Positions 22,751 to 34,736 of a stretch of DNA of 64,000 nt are shown piece after piece. Origin of the DNA: Xestospongia muta (lineage: Eukaryota > Porifera > Demospongiae > Haplosclerida > Petrosiidae); NCBI GenBank assembly GCA_963693285.1, contig OY848917.1:4516618-4580617 (forward strand), given 5' to 3'. Position 1 is the first letter of the stretch, and every line of letters begins with the position of its first letter. The translations under genes and the position numbers were made by a program. The notes below the pieces were generated by a model. The model did no database searches. It was not told where the DNA came from and was given only the letters and a program-made list of their open reading frames with translations.

Positions 22751-25700
22751 ATGGCGACTCCAGCAAAGCATTGGACTGTAGAGCCTAATGGAGAGATCGA
22801 TCTCAAGGTGCAAAGTTTATGGAATAATATTTAACTGTTAATTCAATACTCAGATGTTATCATAGACCTGTAATATATGTGATATGATATATAGTTATTA
22901 TATTATACTGAGCTCTTTTTACAAAGTGGGTACAATGACATTATGAAATAGAAATGCATTGTAGATGGGTCTTAATGTGTACAGTAAGAAACTTTCATAA
23001 GTGCAGATTAATAAAACCATTCCTACAATGGCTCTAGCTGATAAACTGATAAAAGGTTTACAGGATTCAGTGAGTGCTCCAGATTGATATAGTTAGCATG
23101 AACTGTTGCTTTTTCTTGTAACGTTGAATGAATGCTTTATATTTAGCATGTGTGACAAACACTCCAGTTTTGAATCTCTGTATGGATTAGTGTTAACAAG
23201 ATTTTTACATTTTTTTTTACCAATTAGCATCAATAGTCACTTTATGGTGCATATTGTCAATTATTACTTTGCCATCAATTAGTGTCAGTTTATTGCCATC
23301 ATTCTGTCAATGGTAATTAACAATTATTCTATTTTTTAAAATTTACTTTCCCTGTTTGTTACATTTCAATGCCTTTTTTCTGTGTTCTGATGTATAGATT
23401 ACTGAATCTGGTCCAGCATCTCTACCTAGTCTCACACTAATTGATGCTTTTAAAGAGACTGTGTCCAAGTTTGGAGACAATCATGCCATGAAAGTCAAAC
23501 GTAACGACGAATGGATTACCTGGACTTATCGTCAGTACTATGACGATGTAACCAAAGCTGCGAAGTCCATGATCAAGTTAGGATTGGAACCTCTTCATGG
23601 AGTAGGAATTATGGGTTTCAATTCTCCAGAATGGTTCATTAGTTTTATGGGATGTATTATGGTGAGAGAGGATCTTCATGTAGTAATAATAATTTGTAGC
23701 TATAATATTTTTAATGTCTGAGTGAAGAGTAGTGATTTGATTGTGGTGATAGTGAGTGGTTTGGTTGATCAAACCAATTTGTACATTGGGAAACCATATA
23801 TAATCAGTGGCCACAAAAGCCAAACATAAGTTTACAGAATGCTTGGTATGTACTTATTGATTAAACAGGTGTGTTTTTAGGAATTCTCACGTGTCAAAGC
23901 AGAATTGTTAGTTACTTCTATACAATAATTCATTGATGTTTATACTATATTGACTGAACTGGTTTGCTGATTCAAACTTTTAAATCCTTTGCTTAGTATT
24001 TTTATTAAGCAGGATGATTTGTAAGCAAGAATTAGTGTAATATGCAATACCTATAGAACCAATACACATGCTTTCCAACAGTACACATTAGATCTCATCA
24101 TTTTCTTGGTGTTATTGCTGACAGTGTTGCTCAGAACTGAAGATACAGGAAGCTTAAGACTTAGTTGATTTTTGACTGTATGCTTTCGATTATATTTCAT
24201 GTAGTGTATATTCACATTCACAAAGCCATGAATTTGCTTGCTTTTCAAAGCAAGTATTTTTCCAGTCCATTAGAAGAGAAATGAAGACAACAAGGCAACC
24301 AATTGTGCTTAATTTCATTCTGTGCATTGCTAGTGTATTATTTCATTGCTTTGTTATTGTGAATTAAGCATTTTATTCCAATAGTCTAGTCTGGTCTATT
24401 GAAAGCAAACAGCCTGTGTGTATACTTTTTATAGTTGTTATGAAATGTTTCCTATGTATTGTTAAGGTAATATGTTGTAATGAATAGAGACATGACTATT
24501 CAGAAATATGGTGAATGGAGAACACCTTTTGCAAGAATCTGCATCTGTCACCTCTGTGTGTAGAGGTTGATATAATTGTTAATACTTTTGCTACATTTGC
24601 AAAATATTGTTATTTTTGGTCTAGTCTATCTGCCCACTTGCAATATTCAGAGACTATTAGGGTGTTTTGAACTCTTCTCTAAGTCAACAACCAAGTTTAC
24701 AGACAGTGTATTCATATCTGTTATCATTTATTTTTAGGCTGGTGGTATCTCTGCGGGTGTATATGCTACTAATAATGCAGGTATTATAAGACCACTTCAT
24801 ATATAATAGATATATGAGTTGTACCTAATAAGTGTAAGAAATGTCATTTTATCACGACATAGTTATTATTGACTTTATGAGGCACACATTCTATATGTCA
24901 TTTCAGGTGGCTCTTGTTCTTTTGATAAATTCAATGAATTTTTACTTAATTGCATTATATTCTAGAATGATAAAGCATTAAATCTTGCCATTTATTAACT
25001 GGGAGTAAGAGTTTGGCTTGCTCAATTAAAAAATTAGTTAATGGTATAATGTCCTTTATCTCTGTCCTGATCAAGAACTTCAGCATTGGTATAATATAAT
25101 TTCTGCATACATAGCTTTTAACTAAGTTTTTGATCTCATTCACTTTCCATTGCCCTAAACATCTTGTAAGTAATCAACCTTTTCCATTTTAAAATCATTT
25201 CAAACTCTTCTGATCCTTGCTTTCCTATATTGCTAAATGACAAGTAACAATGTCTCTGACATGACTGAGAATATGTGTATGAGGTGTAGAAACAAGGTTG
25301 AGATTTGCTGCCATTGGTTATGTTCTCAGCATTACATTACATTTGTTAAATATGTGTTATTATTGGTGTCATCAAACGTTATTGAGTCATGTTGCACAAT
25401 TGTTTGTAATTATGTATTGTTACATTACATGTTTTTTGTATTATGTAGAAGCCTGCCATTATATTAGTGAAAATAGTCAAGCACAGTTGTTTGTCTGTGA
25501 AGATCAGAAGCAGGTGGCAAAGATATTGGAGGTACTAATTTGTATTTACTTCAAAAATTGTTGTTATGGCAAAATGTGTCTGTAACATTTACAATTGATT
25601 GGTATTGATTGGTGTGGTATCTGATTTGTGGGTAATTGGTAGTGTATATGACATGTGTTATATAACACAGATACCTACTTCATTCAAAAAATAATGAAGA

Positions 25701-28700
25701 TGACTGTTTGATTGGACAATAAGAGTTAGACTGAGAACTTAAATACATTTGTATGCTCCTGTTAAATTGTGTGAATGCTACCTTTAATTACATTGTGCTT
25801 ATCTTTAATGTGTGCATAAACTTCATACATTTGTATATTCCTTTCTTAAGATCAAAGATCGTTTACCTCAACTTAAAGTAATTGTCAAGTATCTTCCTGA
25901 ATCTGAAGAAGCCATTGATCCACAAGCCAAAGAGGCGGGAGTGTTAACATGGGAAGAGTTTATGGAAGCAGGAAAAGTAAGCTGTTGTTATTTTAGCTAC
26001 TATATAGCCTTATCATAACTTGTGATAAATATGAGGTGACTCGAATGAGTAGTCAATCTCTCAAGTAAGGGTCAAATCTCTGAAAAAGGGTTTTAATTCT
26101 AACTTGACTTACCCACTGACCTTAGTATTTCTGCAACACTTGTCTCATCTCTTGTAGTATGACTTGTTTCTAATTACCATTTTCTTATTAATCATAAGTA
26201 TTAAAAATTACAATTTTATTAATAACTTGACTTGCTCACTGTATGTACAGCAGAGGCTCTATATACAATGTACATGTATATAATGACACATTGCTATATC
26301 AAGTTATCATACAAACAGTTCATGATACATTGTGCATCACACACATTTAATTTTAATGTCTTTTTCAATTCTATTCTTACTATTACTTTGCATATTTCAA
26401 CATACACGTCTTATAATCATGTTCTTGCAGCAAGTTGGTAAGATGTGTGTATATCATGAGTGGAGTTGACAATTTACCTTAATTTTAATGTTATGTGTTC
26501 TTAAACACAAATACATGATATACACAGATTATACCATGTTGACCCACACAGCAACCTACAGAGCTAAAATTATACCTTCTGTTTGTTTAGTATTTTTTTT
26601 GTTATCAAGGATGTTTCTGATGACGATTTGTCTGCACGTGTTGAAAACATCAAGGTATATAATTGTGCAAGTCTTGTGTATACCTCAGGAACTACTGGAC
26701 CACCCAAGGTAGAGTTACAGCTACAATCATATATCACTAATGATACTATAAATAGGGGGTAATGTTAAGTCATGATAACTTAGTGTGGTCTTCGAGAATA
26801 ATGCGTGAACTAATTGGAGCGAATGAGGTTAGTTACTTTGATAATACAATGACAATGAACTGGTTGTATTTTATTAATAGACGGAAGCCATTGTAAGCTT
26901 TTTACCATTGAGTCATATTGCTGGACAACTAGCTGATGTTATTGTACCTGCTATAGTAGGTTATACTGTTTGTTTTGCCAGACCTGATGCCTTGAAGGGA
27001 ACTATCAGACAAACTCTATTGGTACGTTAGTTTTACCTTCATCTTCAATTAGTTCATGTTTTTAATTCAGGAAGTGAATCCAACATTACTTGTTTGTGTA
27101 CCACGTGTCCTCGAAAAGTTCAAGGAAGCAGTTTCATCTCAGTTGGATGATGTCAAGGGAATTAAGAAAGTTATTTTAACAAGGTCTCAGGTCAGGCAAT
27201 GTTGGTATATTGGAGTAACTGATTCCTTTTAAACTTCAGAGCATTGGTAAGAAAACTCAGGCCAATCGTCTACGTGGGAGAAATGAAGCCTTTGGATATG
27301 GACTTGCAAACAAGTAAGGCTAAAGTGTTATTAGATGCTTGTATGTTACTGATACTGCTATGTTTTTAAGCTTCAATTATTTAAACAAATTAATGTAGTT
27401 ATGTGTACATTTGATTTACAAGGCTTTGTTAAGTGTATATGTTATAATTGAGTATAGACAATATTAATATGAGGCTCATGGCTTAACATATGGTTACATT
27501 TTTTAGACTTGTTTACAAAGGTCTACGAGAAAAGTTGGGTCTTACTCGTTGCAAGAATGTTGTAAGTTATTTGTCATTATATTGCACTATAATTAAGAAA
27601 TTCTTAACATCACTATGTCAGTTGAATTAAGTGAGGACAACATCAATAATGTAGTTTAAAGTTGATTTTTTAGTCACTTCTCGAGACTGTAATCTCCTTT
27701 CATAATACAAGTCTCAATTGACAGACTGCTTAGACTAAAGAAATATCAGCCCCATGAGTGTCTTTGTAGTTTATTGTCAATAACCTTGTAATGTACATGT
27801 AGTAAGAAACAGAAAAGCAGCATTGGTCATCTCTATGTAATTGTATGTAAACTTCGCTACTGCGTGTGTGATCGGAAATCCACAACATTTCTTTCTATAG
27901 TTTTCCGGAGCTGCCCCTCTTCCAATGTCGGTTACTGATTTTTTTGGTGGTTTTGATATTCCTATTTATCAACTGTATGGGATGTCAGAGTGTACAGGAG
28001 TCAGTACTTACAACATTAAAAGTATGTATGTGTCTCAGCTGAAATTATTTGATAGTCAGGTTTTGTTAATTATTATCATTATTGCAATTCTTTTTGTGTG
28101 TCTATGAAAACATTACAACCTGTTAAAAGTGCTAGCAGGTGTTGTACCACTATTAGTTCACCTTTAATTTTATAAGAGAGTAGAAATAGAATAACAGTCA
28201 GTGACTGCAAAACAATTGCAGGAGTGTCTACAAGTATAGGATTAAAATCTCATTTTATTGTTAGTATTTGAGTTTACTGGTTATTTCTCATAATTACTGA
28301 TGTCATTACTCTACATGTGTATTATTGGATGTACATTATATGCTAGATCATTATAAACCTGGATCTGCTGGCAAAACATTGCCTGGTATTGAAGTAAAAG
28401 TTTTTAATCCTGATGAAAATGGTGAAGGAGAGATATGCTTTCGCGGTCGTCATGTTTTTATGGGATACTTACGAGATGAGGAAAGAACAAAACAAGCCAT
28501 GGATGATGAAGGCTGGCTACACTCAGGAGATGTTGGTCGTGTTGATGAAGATGGTGGGTTAAATATTCCTATTGTTGTCTTTTAGTTTTTTTTTATTTTA
28601 AATTAAGGATTTTTTTACATTACTGGTCGTTTGAAGGAACTGATCATTACTAAAGGAGGAGAGAATATTGCTCCAGTTCCTATTGAAGAAGTGAGAGAAT

Positions 28701-29637
28701 AATGAATGAAGTGTTTACTTATTATGGCTATTTCTTTAGACTATGAAAGAGAACGTACCAATTCTAAGCAATGTTGTTGTTATCGGAGATGAGCAACGTT
28801 TTCTTACAATGTTGGTTACTTTGCGATGTGAGGTAAAGTTAAAAGACAGTGTTTGTTTGTTGCTTCATTCATTGAGTAGGTTGATGATGATCGAAACCCT
28901 ACTGATGAGTTGGATCCTGCTGCTAAGCGTATACTGAATGAAATTGGGTGTTCTGTCACTACAGGTACTAATTAGAGTTATATTGTAGGCCTCATGTAAT
29001 AGTACATCAATTCAATTGTACTCACCCACCTTATACTTGCTATACAGCAGTACCATTATAGAATAAATAACTAGTTCTTGCTAGATTAATTTAATTTAGC
29101 TGTCATCATAAATAGGAACCATTGGTAGTTTGTATTAATAGAAAGTTGCTCGTGATTAATAAAAATTGAAATATTTATTTTTCTCAAATACACATAGTGT
29201 CTGCTGCTAGGACTGATCCTGCTGTTATTCAGTTTATACAGGACGGTATGACCCGTGCAAATGAAAAGGCTATCAGTAAAGCTGCACAAGTCCAGGTAAA
29301 GCACCATTCTATATGTCAAAAATGGTCAATCAGTTGGCTAAAACAAACACTGTACTTACACTAACAATGCATTGATTAATACAAAGTTCCTGTACTGTGA
29401 TGTTATTTATATTTGTCTGTAAACACCTTCTTCAAAAAGCTTTTCTGAATATTACACATTATATGAAGAGATTAAAGTTGCTTTTGTTCAATGCTTATTT
29501 TTATCATATAGAAATTCACTATTCTTCCTGTGGACTTCAGCTTGGATAGAGGTGAACTAACTCCTACTATGAAGTTGAAAAGGAAAGTTGTCTACGAGAT
29601 GTATAAAGATGATATTGATAAAATGTATTCTGAATAG
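22751..29637 (+). CDS. ACSBG2-like: Long-chain-fatty-acid--CoA ligase, bubblegum (ACSBG) type
   Basis: Activates long-chain fatty acids to acyl-CoA with ATP. Eighteen exons: 22751-22807, 23398-23661, 24738-24780, 25449-25531, 25851-25976, 26610-26708, 26756-26827, 26881-27021, 27071-27190, 27240-27313, 27507-27561, 27901-28021, 28347-28553, 28608-28690, 28740-28832, 28880-28964, 29198-29295, 29512-29637. They sum to 1947 bases, 648 residues, near the usual ACSBG length. Family marks: P-loop YTSGTTGPPKG (~215-225), SFLPLSHIAGQ, PTLLVCVPRVLEK, FSGAAPLP, YGMSECTG, GEICFRGRHVFMGYL, GWLHSGDVG, ITGRLKELIITKGGENIAP and a late PTMKLKR region. Start ATG chosen because MATPAKHW opens the first exon and phases fit; AATAAA at 29932-29937. 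The C terminus is complete and no disruption was seen. Introns after exons 2 and 3 are the longest. Confidence 0.95.
23662..24737 (+). other. Long ACSBG intron
   Basis: 1.08 kb between exons 2 and 3. Short frames on both strands have no recognisable content. Confidence 0.6.
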
Positions 29638-30202
29638 TACAGTTGCTTTTCCTATTTAGTTGCTATTTCAACTATTGTGAACAAATGTTTGAAGATTTTA
29701 TTAATTTTTCCCATTAATCATATTCATTTCAGGAGTGTTTTTTTTGTTAAATTAAGTTGATTTTTTTGAAAACTAATGATTGATTACTTCCTAAATGGAG
29801 TAGTTGTATTTATGTCCATGTACTTTCTATAGCTTTAAACCAAATTATGGATCTTCTCTGTAGTGTTAGTCATGGGATGCTTCTTGTACACATGCTTTTT
29901 GTTTTACTCTGTTATGTCAGTATCACTCCCAAATAAAGTACTATTGCCAACAAGGTATGATGCCATCCTTACGTGTGCACATTCATCATTACTCTAGCAC
30001 TATATGGATATTGCAATTCCACCACATATAGAAAATTACATTCTTTTTCTCTCTGTTTGAGTATAAATTGAAATACTTAGTTTATTTCTTTTAAAAAAGT
30101 GGTTTTGTTAAAAATGCAATAGCTAAAAACATTTACTAGGTAATGATATATTTGTTGCAAATTAAGAAAGCAGTGTTATGCTAAAGAAACAATCTATGTC
30201 AA
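29638..30202. other. Convergent 3' spacer
   Basis: Lies between the ACSBG and caspase-like 3' ends and contains the ACSBG polyadenylation signal at 29932. No gene seen. Confidence 0.6.
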
Positions 30203-32780
30203 TCAATGGTCCCAGACAGCTGGTATCCACTCTGTCAGTTCAGGTATATCAATACCATCTGCATTGCTAGCAGCATGACTTGAAGGTGTGGCCTTAATAG
30301 AGCTCTACAAAGAGATAGCACAGTATTAACAGACACACAATTTAGTTAAATAATACAACTATAATCTACATCTAATAGCTCAAACGTCAAGGGAAGTTAC
30401 CTCATTAGGTGTTTCACCAGAATCTGTAAACTCTTGACCTTCATTTTCTGGTGATGAGGCAGCTTGCAGCTGTTCTGTGGCAATGTCGTTGACAATACGA
30501 TTATATAATCCCGTTAGTTCACCATGTTTGATTTTGTGTCGACGTAATGGATCACAATAATATTCTAGTGCAAGTTTCAGATCATAACGTGTCAAGTCAA
30601 TATCTTTGTGTACTCGATCGACTGCAGCAATGACATGAATAAATGAAATAATAAAGACATTGGTGTCTGTTATGTTATACTGATTACAGGCAATAAAAAT
30701 GGATGCCATGCTGTACATCATAGATGCTATGGCAGCGGACAGCAGTCGACCTACTAAAAGATGCCGATCATGTAATTCAAACAAAGCACCCCCTGGCTTT
30801 GATGCTATTTCTAGCCAAGCCAGTGACTTATCTGCAAGGACAGGTGACCGTTGTTTTGAACCTCTCTTTGGGAATTTGTAATACTCAATAGCAAACTGGA
30901 ACCGACCAGGTGGACCTGCATCAGTCTCTTCAATGCCTCCATCTGTATCTTCTGGTTCGTCCTGAAAAAGACTTTGCAAATAGCGAGGTAATTCAAAGAA
31001 TTTGAACTCAGGTTGCATCATACTCCATTTTAGAAGACCCATACGGGCTTCATATGACACAAGGAGTGATGAAAAAGCCATACAGCAAGCATCGCAATCT
31101 TCATAGACAGCCTTAATTAATAGTTGACCTGGTTGACTGTATGAGTTAAAGAGAGAAGATGTGAGGAAGTAATTGAAGATGGAGTGACCCATAGAAGTAA
31201 CAACAAGAGAGGACTCATTTGCTGTGCATGAAGTAAACACAAATAATCCTGGAATAGGTATATCGGCGTTTACTGTCTCTTTGGCTAGTTGCTCGGCTAT
31301 CCCCCCAGCATAGCAACAGTCAAGTACAAATAAAGCATATCGACCTTGGAACCGAACGTAGTGCAACCAGCTTATGAGTGTTGCTGCTGTGATGAACTTC
31401 TCTTTGGTGTAATTGAAATCAACTGGTGCTAGACCCCATTCATTACGACCAACTTTCATACCATGGCCAGTGAAACAGAAGACAAAGATTCCATTTGTAC
31501 CAACTTTACTGGCTGATTCCATAAATGTTTTATGCATTCCATCAAAAGTACAATCCTCTTCAGCTTTTGAAGCAACATAGCACTTGATGTTGTGTGTGGG
31601 AAGAGCAACTAAAGGAAAAATAAATTATAATAATTATATACCCAAGAGTTTGCAGAAACATTCATATAATGTATTATGTATATTAAAGTACTAAATTTTG
31701 AAATAAGGCACTTCTGTTTCAAAATTTAACCAATAGTGTGTTACAAAGAGGTTTGGATATCACAGGTTCTATAAGTAGATTTGCTAACTCTCATGGCAAA
31801 GATTAAGTGATTTTAAAGTTTTATATAGGAAGGACAAAAAAGAAATTTAATGAAAGGGTCAGGTATATGTTCCAACAAACTTTTTACTTCTACATTGTAA
31901 AATCTCTTTAAAAGGTGTATTAATATAGTATTTTGTATCAATCTAATCAACTAACATCATTTGAAGCATATATAAACTGTATAACTAATTTTATAGGTGT
32001 CAAACAAATCATAGGGATTATATCCCAGGGGGGGGGGAATATACTCATATGACATGACATGTATTGTATATTGCATCATTGCTGTTACAGCAAAGATGAC
32101 TCTATCAAAATAAACAACCATAGAATGTTATAATAATAGATAACAAATGACTTGAGAAAGTTATTATATGACATTCTGGTTGATTGTTTACGCCTAATAT
32201 TATAACTTAAAAAGGAAGAATAATCTATTATAGAAAAGTATATTTCAATACAATCTTAATTGTATTACATCAGTAAATAAGTACAATGTCCTCTCCAAAT
32301 GATCACAATCTTAAACACTTACACTGATTGAAAGACTTATGACCAATAACTACAATTTGAACTAATCCAATAATCAAGCACCACTTTACATGCTATTGAA
32401 ATCTACAAACAAATTCATCTAACGTATTAAACTCCATTAACATTCACCCTATCCTATCAGTTAGCAGTTATATTCTGTGATGTACTCATATATATATAGT
32501 TTATAGAATATTGGAATTAGCCAGGATTCTAGACTGCTTACTCCAACTCACTTGCTTTATGAAAAGTTGATCCTAAATTCTCTGCATCAGTTCCAGCGAT
32601 AAAAGAGAGCGCTTTATGCTGAAAATTAGAACTAGTCTGTCGATCAATGCCATAACTGACCATATAGCTTTCCTCGGTATTAAATTCAAGGAGAGTAGGT
32701 GGAGGGTGAGCCTCCAGTGATACTTCACCACGTTCACGAATCACTCTGTGTGAACGCAGGCTGCCTCCTGCTTGACCCAT
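30203..32780 (-). CDS. Caspase-like (peptidase C14) protein
   Basis: Three exons: 32552-32780, 30401-31608, 30203-30304, giving 512 residues. The last exon is reached by a donor at 30399-30400; read-through instead would stop after a few residues, and the spliced tail (ending WIPAVWDH) fits phase. The catalytic fold is visible: His in FCFTGHGMKVG (~H125) and Cys in LFVLDCCYAGG (~C175). The D-x-C-x-x-G form around the Cys is nearer to metacaspase-like C14 proteins than to the QACxG of executioner caspases. About 100 residues precede the His block and carry no recognisable death-fold prodomain. The ~300 residues after the Cys block contain an acidic linker (DEPEDTDGGIEETD) and a helical part I do not recognise. 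Protease activity is inferred; substrate preference cannot be read. Confidence 0.8.
31609..32551 (-). other. Intron of the caspase-like gene
   Basis: 0.94-kb intron containing a G(9) run near 32031. No coding content seen. Confidence 0.65.
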
Positions 32781-33479
32781 CTGTATATGTTAAAGGAAAG
32801 TAATCTGGTAAGGGCTAGTTGAAGTATTAGAGTACAAATAGACTAGATGAGTTATTTCTCCAGAAAACTGAAACAAGACACACCCCTCGTCGTGAAGTTA
32901 TATAAATCAATAGAATTATATACATTACACATATAGATTGCATGGATTGGGGACGAGCTTAAGTTACTTCTCCAGGAAACTTAAACCAGACACACCCCTC
33001 ATTATGATAGAAATAAAATTCTCAAGAGAACGGGACTATATAATTGGGGCGAAACCTGAGTGAGCCCTAATAAAGAGCAGTGAATGGTATGAAACTCTGT
33101 CTGTTGGTCACGTTTTTGGCCCTCTGGGGAAACAAGGGTATTGATTTGTAATACAAATTGACTATGAGTGTGGTGCTTGCATTGTGCAGTACAACATGGT
33201 AAAACAGTTACAGAGAAGATTTAAACAAACAAGACATAGATATGATAAATTAAGTTTAGAAGATAGATAAAGGAGGTATGACTGACAATGGTAGAAATGT
33301 TGACAAGATGATAGAAATCTGGACAGTCAGAGGTCAAGACTGAAGCTTGATGTAACAAAGCTCTTTCAAATATATATCAGAAACACCTTTGATGTCTTTC
33401 AACATTTTCTTCACTATAGTACTTCAAGAAACAAAACCTTTGACATATGTATTCATGATCATGGCAAAGAATATCAGAT

Positions 33480-33960
33480 ACCACCAGTCTCAATAACATA
33501 ATGTTTTACAGACTTTCCTTTCCACCTAGTTGACTCTAGATCTTTAAACATTTTTCCCAAGTTAACTATGAAGGATCCAGGTCTTGGAGCAACATTGAAC
33601 CAGCTATCATCTCTCAGTATAATCTGAAGCCCATGTGAGAAAGAACGAACAGTAAAATATTAAAATAGATATGGACAAGTGTTATAGGTTATAAACATGG
33701 AATACAAAAACTGATCACATATTATTGGAACATGGTTAATTCTGTATGATGAACTCTATCTGCACCTGCTGATGAGATCTCTAGGAAGAAGATATCATTT
33801 CAACAGGACCTATTGCTATAATTGATTGGCTATTAGCAAGGCTCTTTCTATAACACTTGAGTAATTGTCATATTCTATAAAATGTTTGATTTGTTCATAG
33901 TCTTTACATGTAGTATTGCTTGACAAACAAAACAATTTGTGTAGACAATAATAGAACAAG
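33480..33960 (-). pseudogene. Decayed 2OG-Fe(II) dioxygenase last exon and intron fragment
   Basis: 33480-33630 reads on the minus strand like the last exon of the neighbouring dioxygenases: SWFNVAPRPGSFIVNLGK is intact, and VIETGG follows, but the exon is cut off with no downstream half and contains indels. 33760-33960 matches the adjoining intron of the intact copies (gatgagatct...gaagatatcatttcaa). It is a third, truncated copy of the tandem unit. Confidence 0.75.
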
Positions 33961-34228
33961 TAAATGAAAATTTCAAAAAAAAATGCAATGTAGGGATGGG
34001 AGTAAAACATCTCAAACAAGCCTAAAGTAGGAATGGGAGTATATGGACATCAGTAGCCACAATAAGTTAAGTTACTTAAATTACTCAAGTAACATTGATA
34101 GGTGGGATTACTTGTTTCAATGTTCTCCTTTTCTGTTGTCATGAGGATTGATTGAATGTATGGCACTTCCTGTTATCTCTGATGTATCAATAGGAGGATA
34201 GTTTGTTTAAATAGCATGGATATGATTG

Positions 34229-34306
34229 TAAATGTGTCCATTACAATAATCACGACACTGGTAAGAGTAATTATCCGGACATAAATTTGCATGTGAACCT
34301 CGTGTA
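34229..34306. repeat. Direct repeat flanking dioxygenase copy A (left)
   Basis: Around gtccattacaataatca and acataaatttgcat this segment is roughly 85% identical, in the same orientation, to 38910-38988. The pair brackets the copy A gene. Confidence 0.75.
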
Positions 34307-34736
34307 AATTAATATACTTAAGTATTTTAAACAACAAATTTCCATTTCCAATGACATAACAAAATCTTCCTTTTAGTGTCTGCTAGTCTTTTATTGTCAC
34401 TGCTTGTCTCAAGCTGTCTCATGCAGTCTCTGCTTTATATTTTCTGCTAGTCTATGATATTCTCTCACAGTCTCATGTAGTCTTTGATAATTTCTCTTGC
34501 ATTTCCAGACAAAATATTATATGAATATTTATATTCAATGTGCTGCTTACTCAGAGCATAGATATTAGAGTAATATCTACATCCGAAGTTGAATATGTCC
34601 ATTAAAGTTTATAGAGCTATAAATAACATAAAATTAATATACTCAAGTATTTAAACAACAAATATACATGTAAATTATACATACATAATAAACAGCAAAA
34701 TAAGCAAAATTAAATATAAGATTAATATATATGTAC

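Larger units (their letters stand above)
32781..34736. other. Intergenic with duplication debris
   Basis: Contains a degenerate direct repeat (tctccag...cacacccctc at about 32860 and 32970), the decayed dioxygenase fragment, and a 78-base segment (34229-34306) repeated at 38910-38988. No intact gene. Confidence 0.6.
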
